In this document: piece by piece, positions 26,527 through 34,792 of the stretch | Layout: each line of letters starts with the position of its first letter | Numbering within the stretch: the first letter of the stretch is position 1 | Source of the DNA: Candidatus Symbiobacter mobilis CR | Lineage (GTDB): Bacteria > Pseudomonadota > Gammaproteobacteria > Burkholderiales > Burkholderiaceae_C | DNA: 64,000 nt | NCBI RefSeq assembly: GCF_000477435.1 | Contig: NC_022576.1 | Span: forward strand, 1,426,001-1,490,000 | Direction: 5' to 3' | The notes under the pieces: generated by a model | What the model saw: only the letters and a program-made list of their open reading frames with translations | What the model was told of the DNA's origin: nothing | Database searches by the model: none | Position numbers and translations under genes: made by a program

Positions 26527-27789
26527 ATGCACGATTCCAAGAACCACCATCGCACTGCTTGCCAACACTCCTCTCCCGCTGTGGGAGAGCGCCCATTTCT
26601 CTCTCCCAGCGGGAGCGGCCCTGTACTCCCCTCTCCTACCGGGAGAGGGGCAGGGGTGAGGGCAAAGTTCCGCATCCTGCCGCATAGCCTGCTGGCGCGC
26701 TGTCTGGCCATACTGTGCGCAGCCGTTCTGTGCGCAGCCCCTGCGCACGCCCTGCGCATCAAGGAAGTCGCCGCCGTCGAAGGCGTTCGCAGCAACGCGC
26801 TGACAGGTTTTGGCCTGGTCGTCGGCCTCGACGGCACGGGGGACCAAACCACCCAGATGCCCTATACCTCGCAGGGCATGGCCAACTACCTCCAGCAGCT
26901 CGGCATTTCCCTGCCTGCCGGGAGTGCCATGCAACTCAAAAACGTCGCAGCCGTCCTCGTCACGGCGCAGCTTCCGGCCTTCGCACGGCCTGGGCAAGCC
27001 ATCGACGTCAGCGTCTCCTCGGTCGGCAACGCCAAGTCCCTCAAGGGGGGAACGCTCATCGCCACCCCGCTCAAGGGCGCGGATGGCGAGGTGTATGCCC
27101 TCGCCCAGGGCAACCTCGTCATCGCCGGTGCTGGCGCCGCTGCGGGTGGTAGCAAGGTGCAGGTCAACCACCTCAGCGCGGGTCGCATCCCCGGTGGGGC
27201 ACAGGTCGAGCGCATCGTCGAAACGCCCTTGCAGCAGGGCGAGGCCGTCACCCTCGGCCTGCAATCGAGCGATTTCCAAACCGCGCGCCGCGTTGCCCAA
27301 GCCATCAACACCCGCTTTGGCGACGGCGTAGCCCAGGCGCTGGACGGACGCACCGTCCGCGTGACCGCGCCCACCACCCCGAACGAACGGGTCAGCTTCC
27401 TCGCCGAACTCGAAGAACTGCCGATTGACGCCACCAAGCCATCTGCCAAGGTCGTGATCAATTCCCGCACGGGGTCGATCGCGCTCAACCAGGCCGTTAC
27501 GCTGGGGCCCGTCGCCATTGCGCACGGCAATCTGTCGATCAGCATCAGCAGCACCCCTACTGTCAGCCAGCCCAACCCCATGTCTGGCGGGCAAACCACG
27601 GTGACAGAAAAAACCAATATTCAGATTCGCAGCGAGCCGGGGATGCTCATTGAGCTGCCCCCCTCGGCCCAGCTTTCCGACGTCGTTCGCGCCATCAATT
27701 CCCTGGGCGCCACCCCCCAAGACCTACTCGCGATTCTGCAAGCCATCAAGGCTGCTGGCGCGCTCCAAGCCGAGCTGGAGGTGATCTGA
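26527..27789 (+). CDS. flgI: Flagellar P-ring protein FlgI, with repeat-derived N-terminal extension
   Basis: FlgI forms the periplasmic P ring. The recognisable protein begins with a signal peptide (hydrophobic core LLARCLAILCAAVLCAAPAHA) followed by the mature start LRIKEVAAVEGVRSNALTGFG. It ends with the canonical DVVRAINSLGATPQDLLAILQAIKAAGALQAELEVI segment. The ATG at 26527 has a good ribosome-binding site (GAGGGGGG). From it about 43 residues, encoded by GC-rich hairpin repeat DNA, precede the signal peptide. A GTG at 26656, preceded by GAGGGGCAGGGG, would start just before the signal peptide and may be the true start. The stop overlaps the flgJ start by 1 base. Confidence 0.92.
   Translation: MHDSKNHHRTACQHSSPAVGERPFLSPSGSGPVLPSPTGRGAGVRAKFRILPHSLLARCLAILCAAVLCAAPAHALRIKEVAAVEGVRSNALTGFGLVVGLDGTGDQTTQMPYTSQGMANYLQQLGISLPAGSAMQLKNVAAVLVTAQLPAFARPGQAIDVSVSSVGNAKSLKGGTLIATPLKGADGEVYALAQGNLVIAGAGAAAGGSKVQVNHLSAGRIPGGAQVERIVETPLQQGEAVTLGLQSSDFQTARRVAQAINTRFGDGVAQALDGRTVRVTAPTTPNERVSFLAELEELPIDATKPSAKVVINSRTGSIALNQAVTLGPVAIAHGNLSISISSTPTVSQPNPMSGGQTTVTEKTNIQIRSEPGMLIELPPSAQLSDVVRAINSLGATPQDLLAILQAIKAAGALQAELEVI
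26571..26662 (+). repeat. GC-rich hairpin repeat cluster at the flgI 5' end
   Basis: Three hairpins follow each other: CTCTCCC/GGGAGAG at 26571-26589, CTCTCCCAGCGGGAG near 26601-26615, and CCCCTCTCC/GGAGAGGGG at 26628-26650. The last continues into CAGGGGTGAGGGC, the reverse complement of the CCCTCACCCC core found in the intergenic copies. This is a composite member of the same repeat family, lying in the leader or the N-terminal coding part of flgI. Confidence 0.75.
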
Positions 27790-28736
27790 TGAGCCTCGAT
27801 TCCCTTTCCTCGTACTCGCCGTACTCGTCGGCATCCGCCGGGCTGGCTGCGGACATCCATTCGCTCGACGCCCTCAAGCGCAATACCGGGCAAGCCACCC
27901 CCGAATCGATCCGGGAAACGGCCAGGCAGTTCGAATCGCTGTTCATGCGCGAGCTGATCAAAAGCATGCGCGAGGCCACGGCTTCGATGAAATCCGACAT
28001 GTTCGATAGCCCGACCGGCAACATGGCCACCGACATGCTCGACCAACAGTTTTCGGTACAAATGTCCGGGCAGCCTGGCGGCTTGTCCGACCTGATCGCC
28101 GCGCAGCTTTCCAAACAAGCCGGGCTGCAACCCGAATCGTTCGAGAAAACGCCCCCCAGCCAGACGGACACGCCCCTGCTGCGCAGAAACAGCTCGATTG
28201 CCGCGTACCGCGCCAACCAAACGCAGCCCCCCACCCAACCCACAACGCGCCAGACGGATTTCGTCCAGCTCCATACCGAAACAGCGGCGCGCATCGAAAA
28301 GGACACGGGCATCCCCGCGAGCTACATGGTCGGCCAAGCCGCGCTGGAAACCGGCTGGGGGCAGCGTCAAATCAAGGCCCGCGATGGATCGCTGTCGCAC
28401 AACCTCTTCGGCATCAAGGCCGGCCCGGGGTGGAAAGGCAAGGTTGCCGAAGTCACGACGACCGAATACGTCAACGGCGTCGCGACCAGAAAGGTGGCCA
28501 AGTTCCGCGCCTACGGTTCTTACGAGGAATCGTTCCGCGACTACGCCCGTCTGATCACCAAATCCCCGCGCTACGCCAAAGTGAACCTGCAGGATGGCTC
28601 CGCCCACTCCTTCGCCACGAGCCTGCAACGCGCCGGGTACGCCACCGATCCCCAGTACGCAACCAAACTACGCCGAACCATTGAGGCCACGCAACGCTTG
28701 CAACGTGGCACCCAAGTGGCGGCCCAAAGCGTATGA
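27789..28736 (+). CDS. flgJ: Flagellar rod-cap / peptidoglycan hydrolase FlgJ
   Basis: FlgJ caps the growing rod and opens the peptidoglycan layer. The 315-residue product has the N-terminal rod-binding domain (ETARQFESLFMRELIKSMREA, about residues 38-58). The C-terminal part is a glucosaminidase-type hydrolase domain (GIPASYMVGQAALETGWGQRQIKARDGSLSHNLFGIKA, catalytic Glu in ALETGWG). It overlaps flgI by 1 base and flgK by 4 bases, so the three are translationally coupled. Confidence 0.96.
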   Translation: MSLDSLSSYSPYSSASAGLAADIHSLDALKRNTGQATPESIRETARQFESLFMRELIKSMREATASMKSDMFDSPTGNMATDMLDQQFSVQMSGQPGGLSDLIAAQLSKQAGLQPESFEKTPPSQTDTPLLRRNSSIAAYRANQTQPPTQPTTRQTDFVQLHTETAARIEKDTGIPASYMVGQAALETGWGQRQIKARDGSLSHNLFGIKAGPGWKGKVAEVTTTEYVNGVATRKVAKFRAYGSYEESFRDYARLITKSPRYAKVNLQDGSAHSFATSLQRAGYATDPQYATKLRRTIEATQRLQRGTQVAAQSV

Positions 28737-30664
28737 GCGGCGTCCTCAACGTGGCCACCAAGGCGTTGCTGGCCAACCAAACCCTGCTGCAAACCACGGG
28801 GCACAACATTGCCAACGTGAACACCCCGGGCTACTCACGCCAGTCCGGAGTGCTGCACACAACGCCAGGACAAGTCACCGGGGGTGGGTACGTCGGCAAG
28901 GGCGTGGACATCGTCGACATCGCCCGCACCTACAACGAATTCCTCACGCGCCAGTCTGCGATGGCCGGTTCCATCAGCGCCGGGGATGCCACCCGCGCAG
29001 AAAAGATGCGCATGTTGGAAGACATCTTCCCCAGCGGGGAAAGTGCCCTGGGCGCAGCCGTCAGCGACATGCTCAATGCCTTTGCCGATGTGGCCGGCGC
29101 GCCTACCGATCTGACTGCCAGAACGGTGGCGCTGACCCGTGTCAACGAAGCTGCTTCGCGTATGCGCAGCGTCTCGCAAAGCCTCGACGACCTGCAATTG
29201 CGCGTTTCCCAGGAAATCTCCCAAAAGGTCGATACGGCGAACAGCATCGCCCAGTCGATCGCAACGGTAAACCGCCAAATCTCGGACGCACGGGGCAACG
29301 GCCAAACGGCCAACGACCTGCTCGACCAGCGCGACCAGCTCTTGCGCGAACTGGGCGAATACGTCCAGGCCACGACGATCGAGAACGACGACGGGACGAT
29401 GTCCGTGTTCATCGGCGGCGGGCAAACGCTCGTCTACGGCAGCACGGTATCCACCCTCTCGGCAGGCTCGGATGACTTTGCCGACCCCACGAAGTCCAAG
29501 CTATCGATCCATCGAGGCGATCAGGAACAGATGCTCGACGAGAACCTGCTCGGCGGCGGGCAAATCTCCGGCCTGATTCGCTTTCAGAACAACGACCTCA
29601 ACGAAGGGCGCAACCTGATGGGCAGGCTGACGCTGGCAGTGAGCACGAGCATGAATGACCAGCACCGGCTTGGGCTTGACCTTGACGGCAACAAGGGCGG
29701 GGATTTGTTCACGCCGACGGTCTACGGCCCCCGCAACATCCTCACCCCCCAACCCCCTGCCGTGCCCAACAAGGGCGACGCAGTGCTGGGAATGGCTGTG
29801 TACGACGTGACGAAGTTTTCGGGGTCGGACTACGAAATCGTCTTCACCGGCGACCACTCGGGAACGATCAAGCGCAGCATGGACGGGGTGACGACGGCTT
29901 TCGACCTTGCCAGCGGGCCGCTGATCATCGACGGACTGAAAGTGACCCTCGACAGCGGCACAGCGCAAGTCAGCGACCGGTTTTTGCTCAAGCCTTTCAG
30001 CACCTCGGCAAGCAACATCCATGCGGAGTTTTCCACCCCGCGCGCGTTGGCCGTTGCCAGCCCCGTTGCCGGGGAGATGGGCCAAGCCAACCAAGGGAGC
30101 CTGCAACTGTCCCGTCTGGTGGCGCGCACCAACCCGCCGACAAACATCCCCGTCACGCTGACGTTTCAGGGGGATGGCACCTATACCCGCAGCGATGTGG
30201 CAGGCACTTTTGCCTTCACTTCGGGCCAAAGCATCGAAGGCGCCGTGCCGACGGTCTTCCCCTTGAGCCAATGGTCCGTCGTGCTTCAGGGCGAACCCCA
30301 GGCGGGGGACACCTACACGATCCTTGCGCAGCCTGCTGCCTTTCGCAATCTCGATGCGGGCAACGCCCAAGCGCTGATGGACTTGCGCGACGTGGCCATG
30401 TTCGACGGCTCCGCGCTGACCGACGGCTACGCCGGGATCATTGCGCAGGTTGGCATCCGCGCCCAAAGCGCCAATTACGCGGCGGACGTCTCCGGCCAGA
30501 TCTCGGAAAACCTCGAAACCGACCGCACCGGCGTATCCGGGGTCAACCTCGACGAAGAGGCGTCGAAGCTGATTCAGTTCCAGCAGGCTTATCAGGCTTC
30601 CGCCAAGGTCATCCAAGTCGCCCAAGGGATCTTCGACGCGCTGATCCAGGCCGTCGCACGTTGA
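28733..30664 (+). CDS. flgK: Hook-filament junction protein FlgK
   Basis: FlgK is the first hook-filament junction protein and a FlgN client. The 643-residue product has the N-terminal motif ALLANQTLLQTTGHNIANVNTPGYSRQ and the C-terminal motif GVNLDEEASKLIQFQQAYQASAKVIQVAQGIFDALIQAV. The middle is variable and the length is within the family range. It overlaps flgJ by 4 bases, and flgL follows after 15 bases. Confidence 0.96.
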   Translation: MSGVLNVATKALLANQTLLQTTGHNIANVNTPGYSRQSGVLHTTPGQVTGGGYVGKGVDIVDIARTYNEFLTRQSAMAGSISAGDATRAEKMRMLEDIFPSGESALGAAVSDMLNAFADVAGAPTDLTARTVALTRVNEAASRMRSVSQSLDDLQLRVSQEISQKVDTANSIAQSIATVNRQISDARGNGQTANDLLDQRDQLLRELGEYVQATTIENDDGTMSVFIGGGQTLVYGSTVSTLSAGSDDFADPTKSKLSIHRGDQEQMLDENLLGGGQISGLIRFQNNDLNEGRNLMGRLTLAVSTSMNDQHRLGLDLDGNKGGDLFTPTVYGPRNILTPQPPAVPNKGDAVLGMAVYDVTKFSGSDYEIVFTGDHSGTIKRSMDGVTTAFDLASGPLIIDGLKVTLDSGTAQVSDRFLLKPFSTSASNIHAEFSTPRALAVASPVAGEMGQANQGSLQLSRLVARTNPPTNIPVTLTFQGDGTYTRSDVAGTFAFTSGQSIEGAVPTVFPLSQWSVVLQGEPQAGDTYTILAQPAAFRNLDAGNAQALMDLRDVAMFDGSALTDGYAGIIAQVGIRAQSANYAADVSGQISENLETDRTGVSGVNLDEEASKLIQFQQAYQASAKVIQVAQGIFDALIQAVAR

Positions 30665-30679
30665 TGAAGGGGAGTCACC

Positions 30680-31927
30680 ATGTCCATGTTCATCCATCGC
30701 ACCGGTACCGCACACGCCTACGGCAACGCATTGCGCAACATTGGCCAACGCCAATCCGATCTGAACAATCTTCAGGCCAACCTGACGTCGGGCAAAAAAA
30801 TCATCCGCACCAGCGACGACCCCACCAGCGCCGCCAACGCCGAACGCGCCCGCATGCGCATTAGCCGCACCGCCACGGACATGCGTATGCTCGAAACACA
30901 GCGCAATGCCATTGCTACGGCGGAAAGCACACTCGGCGACATCACCGATTCCCTGCAACGCTTCCGCGAACTGGTCGTCAATGCCGGCAATGGCATCAAC
31001 CGCGACACGGAACGCCAATTCATCATCAATGAACTCCAGGGCTTGCGAGACCACATCTTCTCGATGGCCAATACCAAGGACACCAACGGCATGCCCCTGT
31101 TCAGCTCGCTGGGCAGTGCCTTGGCGCCCTTCGTCGGCCCCCTGCCCACCGCGCAGGACTACCAATTCAACGGTCTGCCCGGACAAACGGCGAGCACGGA
31201 CGTGTCGATACCGTACACGCTCGACGGCGACGGCGCCTTCATGTTCGACCACGATATCGACATCGCCTACAACGTCGAAATGGGCGACCGGCTCACCCCG
31301 CTGATCGCCAGCACCGTATCGCTGGCGGATGCATCGAAACTCACGCAGGCTTCTTACACGATTAGCGACATCTCCCTTGGCCCCGGTTCCGTTGCGGACA
31401 GCCAGCGTGCGACGTACACGCTCACCGAAACCCTGCCCGATGGCACCGAAAGCACGAATATCGCGACTGGCCCGGACTTCCCCACCACCAGCAACAATAT
31501 CCCCATCACTTTCGGCGGCCTGACCATGACGCTGACCGGCACCCCGAGCGCGACGGACACGATGACGGTGGAACCCGTGGTCAGCATCTTCAGCGTGCTC
31601 GACCGTGCGATTCAGGATCTTGCCCTCGCGCCCAACAACAACAATGCCAATCTGGCCGTGGCCCAAACCCTGCAGAACATCGACATCGGCATGGGCCGCG
31701 TCTCCGCCGTGCGGGGGCAGGCTGGCGAACTGCTCAGCCGCGCCGACCGCATCACCACCAACCAAGGCAAGCGCACCGAACAGCTCGAAGCCGACAAATC
31801 CCGCGCAGAAGACTTGGACATGATCCAAGGCATCTCGGACTTCAACAACAAGCAAACCGGCTACCAAGCCGCACTGCAAAGCTACGCCAAGGTGCAGCAG
31901 CTTTCGCTGTTTGAGTACATGCGGTAG
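30680..31927 (+). CDS. flgL: Hook-filament junction protein FlgL
   Basis: FlgL is the second hook-filament junction protein, joining FlgK to the filament. The 415-residue product has the flagellin-like N-terminus (LNNLQANLTSGKKIIRTSDDPTSAANAERAR) and C-terminus (DMIQGISDFNNKQTGYQAALQSYAKVQQLSLFEYMR). GGGGAG lies upstream of the ATG. Its last 110 bases are repeated perfectly at 37592-37701 and imperfectly at 32553-32660 and 38551-38644. The gene is intact and ends the flagellar operon; accessory genes begin directly behind it. Confidence 0.96.
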   Translation: MSMFIHRTGTAHAYGNALRNIGQRQSDLNNLQANLTSGKKIIRTSDDPTSAANAERARMRISRTATDMRMLETQRNAIATAESTLGDITDSLQRFRELVVNAGNGINRDTERQFIINELQGLRDHIFSMANTKDTNGMPLFSSLGSALAPFVGPLPTAQDYQFNGLPGQTASTDVSIPYTLDGDGAFMFDHDIDIAYNVEMGDRLTPLIASTVSLADASKLTQASYTISDISLGPGSVADSQRATYTLTETLPDGTESTNIATGPDFPTTSNNIPITFGGLTMTLTGTPSATDTMTVEPVVSIFSVLDRAIQDLALAPNNNNANLAVAQTLQNIDIGMGRVSAVRGQAGELLSRADRITTNQGKRTEQLEADKSRAEDLDMIQGISDFNNKQTGYQAALQSYAKVQQLSLFEYMR

Positions 31928-31938
31928 GGGCTGGGGGG
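31798..31938 (+). repeat. flgL 3'-end repeat, copy 1 (native gene end)
   Basis: This is the functional flgL end plus 11 bases beyond the stop, ending GGGGCTGGGGGG. Positions 31829-31938 are identical to 37592-37701. The following 134 bases up to the antitoxin start hold a degenerate relative of the leader repeat (CAGTCATGGCAG, then CCGCTTCGCAACTCTCCC) and nothing else recognisable. Confidence 0.9.
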
Positions 31939-32072
31939 TAAAGGACGCGCCTTGGTGGCGTGGCGCAGGGGACGGGAGTCAGTACAGTCATGGCAGAGTA
32001 CCTTTCTCTTCCACTGGACGCGACAGGCTTCCCAAAACCGCTTCGCAACTCTCCCATTCAGAAGGGAATGCA

Positions 32073-32300
32073 ATGACTGCCATCGCCAAAATCACCGCCC
32101 AAGGCCAAACCACCATTCCGGCCGATGTACGCCAGGCCCTGCGTGTGGGGTCGGGCGACTTGCTAGCCTGGGAAATGCTGGAAGACGGCGTGGCGTGCGT
32201 GCGCCGCGTTCCGCGCATCGATTCGGATTACCTACAAGCCATCGAAGGCACGCTGACCGAATGGAATTCGGCGGCAGACGAGGAGGCCTATCGTGACTGA
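32073..32300 (+). CDS. AbrB/PrlF-type antitoxin
   Basis: The 75-residue product has a swapped-hairpin AbrB DNA-binding domain (AIAKITAQGQTTIPADVRQALRVGSGDLLAWE). It ends with an acidic, toxin-binding tail (TEWNSAADEEAYRD). Such proteins neutralise PemK/MazF toxins and repress their own promoter. The ATG at 32073 follows GAAGGG. The partner toxin gene directly downstream is broken, so this is a partner-less antitoxin. It lies in the first interval between flgL-end repeats. Confidence 0.85.
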   Translation: MTAIAKITAQGQTTIPADVRQALRVGSGDLLAWEMLEDGVACVRRVPRIDSDYLQAIEGTLTEWNSAADEEAYRD

Positions 32301-32523
32301 TGAGCGTGGCCAAGTCGTGTTAGCGATGATCACCTCGGCCAAGAATGCCCCCTGGCCGCTGGACATCCACATCAAAAACTTGGCCGTAGCTGGGCTACCG
32401 GCACCCTCGGTGGTTCGATGCAAGCTGTTCACGCTGGGATGAACAACTCGTCCGTGGCGTGCTCGGTCACTTGGCCGAAGTGGATGCGCATTGCGTCGAT
32501 ACAGCCCTGATCTGTCTACTTGG
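32293..32523 (+). pseudogene. Broken PemK/MazF-type toxin
   Basis: From a GTG at 32293, overlapping the antitoxin, the frame reads RGQVVLAMITSAKNAPWPLDIHIKNLAVAGLPAPSVV-type sequence (in parts) up to KLFTL and then meets a stop at 32440. A shift of one base near 32435 restores WDEQLVRGVLGHLAEVDA, the expected C-terminal part. The N-terminal strand of the family (with the RPALV-type motif) is also absent. The gene is therefore both truncated and frameshifted. A 47-bp piece of the same gene recurs at 40727-40773. Confidence 0.78.
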
Positions 32524-32552
32524 GAGGGCACCCAATGATGACCTTCATCCAT

Positions 32553-32660
32553 ATCCCGCGCAGAAGACCTCGACATGATCCAGGGCATCTCGGACTTCTA
32601 CAACAAACAAACCGGCTACCAAGCCGCGCTGCCAAGCTACGCCAAGGTGCAGCGGCTTTC
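32553..32660 (+). repeat. flgL 3'-end repeat, copy 2
   Basis: It matches 31798-31905 with eight substitutions in 108 bases and no gaps. Five of the seven affected codons are changed at the third base, or conservatively, so it still reads as a FlgL C-terminus. It ends after CTTTC, where the similarity stops abruptly 45 bases before the type III methyltransferase gene. Confidence 0.88.
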
Positions 32661-32704
32661 CACTGCTGTGCTCATTGCGCAGGAATCAGAGATCGAAAAA
32701 CGCC

Positions 32705-34285
32705 ATGCCCACGTTGAATTGGATCGGCAAGGAAGCCGTCGTCAAACACCACAAAGAGGTGCCGTTCCGCATGTTGGAACCAGCACCGGAGCTTTCCTGC
32801 GGGGGCAGCGCCGATGGGAACCTGATCGTGCAGGGCGACAACCTGCACGCACTCAAAAGCCTGCTTCCGCGCTACGCAGGCCAGGTGCAATGCATCTACA
32901 TCGACCCGCCGTACAACACCGGCAACGAGGGATGGGTCTACAACGACAACGTCAACAGCCCGGAAATTCGCAAGTGGCTGGGAGAGGTAGTCGGCAAGGA
33001 AGGCGAAACGCTCGACCGGCACGACCGCTGGCTTTGCATGATGTACCCGCGCCTGGTGCTGCTGCGGCAGTTTCTGCGCGAGGACGGGGCCATCTTTGTG
33101 TCGATCGACGACAACGAAGTGGCGACATTGCGGTTATTGATGGACGAGGTGTTTGGGGCGAGAAACTTTGTGGCCAATTTTGTGTGGGAACACCGAAAGT
33201 CCAGTCAAAACGATGTTGATGTTTCGCTCTCTCATAACTACACATTGTGTTTTGCCAGAGATCGCAGAGTATTCAGGCTATTGGCTCTAGCGATTGATGC
33301 TACTAAATTTTCCAATCCTGACAATGACCCACGGGGCGAATGGGTCGCTGACCCGATGGACGCGCCGAATATTCGGGAAAACTTGCAGTACCCAATTAGT
33401 AATCCGAAGACAGGGAAGATTTACTATCCCCCGCCTGGCAGACATTGGCGTTTCACTCAGGAAAAATTTGAATTAGCGCTCGCAGATAGCCGGATTTTGT
33501 TTGGGAAGAAGGGAACTTCCAAACCCCAGTTCAAGCGGTTCAAATTTGAGGCGCAAGAAAAAGGCGTCAATCCATCAACTATCTGGACGGATGTTGGTAC
33601 GGCTACAGAAGGCACTAAAGATCTGATGGAAATTTTTTCTGGAAGTAAAGCATTCGACACACCCAAACCCACCCGCCTACTCCAACGCATCCTTCAAATC
33701 GCCACCGACAAAAACTCGCTGATCCTTGATAGCTTTGCCGGTTCCGGCACCACCGCCCACGCCGTGCTGAAGCAAAACGCCGAAGACGGGGGCCATCGCC
33801 GTTTCCTCCTCGTCGAAATGGACGAGGGCATTGCACGCAATGTCACTGCAGAGCGTGTGCGCCGCGTGGCGCGGGGCTATACCAACGCCAAAGGCCAGCA
33901 AGTGCCGGGCCTGGGCGGTGGCTTCCAGTTCTGCCGCCTTTCCGCAAAACCGCTGTTCGATGCCGAAGGCCAGATTCGCAGCGACGTGCGCTTTGCCCAG
34001 TTGGCCGAGTTCGTCTGGTTTGCCGAAACCGGCACCGGCTACACCGGCCCAGCCCACTCGCCGCTGTTGGGGGTACACCAGGGCCGTGCGATTTATCTGC
34101 TCTACAACGGCATCCTTGCAGATCGATCGGTCGATGGCGGCAACGTCCTCACCGGCGCGGTGTTCGACCTGTTGTCCCCTTTCCCAGGCCCGAAAGTGAT
34201 CTACGCCGCAGCCAACCGCATGGGCAGCCGCACTGCGCGGGAGGGCATCACCTTCAAGCAAACCCCCTACGCGCTGGATGTTTGA
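32705..34285 (+). CDS. mod: Type III restriction-modification methyltransferase (Mod)
   Basis: Mod methylates adenine and supplies target recognition for a type III R-M complex. The 526-residue product has the beta-class motif order: catalytic DPPY (IYIDPPYNTGNEGW, about residue 67), then the target-recognition region, which is noticeably AT-richer (about residues 160-320), and the AdoMet motif FAGSGTTAHAV at about residue 344. The ATG at 32705 gives MPTLNWIGKEAV, a usual start; the frame upstream is open only to 32675. It is followed by a zeta-toxin fragment, a small ORF and res. Confidence 0.93.
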   Translation: MPTLNWIGKEAVVKHHKEVPFRMLEPAPELSCGGSADGNLIVQGDNLHALKSLLPRYAGQVQCIYIDPPYNTGNEGWVYNDNVNSPEIRKWLGEVVGKEGETLDRHDRWLCMMYPRLVLLRQFLREDGAIFVSIDDNEVATLRLLMDEVFGARNFVANFVWEHRKSSQNDVDVSLSHNYTLCFARDRRVFRLLALAIDATKFSNPDNDPRGEWVADPMDAPNIRENLQYPISNPKTGKIYYPPPGRHWRFTQEKFELALADSRILFGKKGTSKPQFKRFKFEAQEKGVNPSTIWTDVGTATEGTKDLMEIFSGSKAFDTPKPTRLLQRILQIATDKNSLILDSFAGSGTTAHAVLKQNAEDGGHRRFLLVEMDEGIARNVTAERVRRVARGYTNAKGQQVPGLGGGFQFCRLSAKPLFDAEGQIRSDVRFAQLAEFVWFAETGTGYTGPAHSPLLGVHQGRAIYLLYNGILADRSVDGGNVLTGAVFDLLSPFPGPKVIYAAANRMGSRTAREGITFKQTPYALDV

Positions 34286-34287
34286 CG

Positions 34288-34575
34288 ATGGAACCGCCGC
34301 GCAAAACCTATCTGCATCACATCCCACAATGGCAAGCCGCCGGGTACTGGGTGGAGCTGATTTTTCTGCGCCTTGCCAATGCCGACGAGGCCGTTGCCCG
34401 CGTAGCCCTGCGCGTCAAGCAAGGTGGGCACAACATCCCCGAAATGGTGATTCGACGACGGTTCGATGCCGGGCTGCACCACTTCACCCACCACTACTCT
34501 CGATTGGTCAATGCCTGGGCCTTGTATGACAACTCAGGCGAACTCCCGCAATTGCTGGACTGGAGCGAACGATGA
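34288..34575 (+). CDS. Zeta-toxin-like protein lacking the P-loop half
   Basis: The 95-residue product matches the C-terminal half of zeta-type (UDP-GlcNAc kinase-like) proteins: RKTYLHHIPQWQAAGYWVELIFLRLANADEAVARVALRV, then GGHNIPEMVIRRRFDAGL and WALYDNSGELPQLLDW. The N-terminal half with the Walker A motif is missing, so kinase activity is not expected. It starts 2 bases after the mod stop and overlaps the next small gene by 4 bases, as if still translated within the operon. It may be a relic or may keep a binding role. Confidence 0.75.
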   Translation: MEPPRKTYLHHIPQWQAAGYWVELIFLRLANADEAVARVALRVKQGGHNIPEMVIRRRFDAGLHHFTHHYSRLVNAWALYDNSGELPQLLDWSER

Positions 34576-34781
34576 ACAATCCACAACCCATTGAGTTGGC
34601 CCTTACTGCGGACTTGCGTCTGTCACAAGCCGCCTTGATCCGCGCCGCCCAACGCGCACGCGAAGTCGCCATGCAAACCGGTACGGCCATCGTTGTGCTA
34701 CGACATGGTGTCCTTACGTATGTTCAACCCACGATTTCCCCACAACCACCTGCTGTGGTGGATGAGTCCGAAGCACCGTAG
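34572..34781 (+). CDS. Small protein paired with zeta-like gene
   Basis: The 69-residue product (IELALTADLRLSQAALIRAAQRAREVAMQTGTAIVVLRHG) is a helix followed by a beta hairpin and a Pro-rich tail. Similar small ORFs commonly follow chromosomal zeta-like genes and may be their partners, but no function is established from the sequence. It overlaps the zeta-like gene by 4 bases and ends 11 bases before res. Confidence 0.65.
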   Translation: MNNPQPIELALTADLRLSQAALIRAAQRAREVAMQTGTAIVVLRHGVLTYVQPTISPQPPAVVDESEAP

Positions 34782-34792
34782 AGACAGCAACC

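Noticed and set aside
29501..31879. A 792-codon open frame on the minus strand opposite flgK and flgL
   Set aside because: It mirrors the codon structure of flgK and flgL, has no recognisable domain and no ribosome-binding site; it is an antisense shadow in high-GC DNA.
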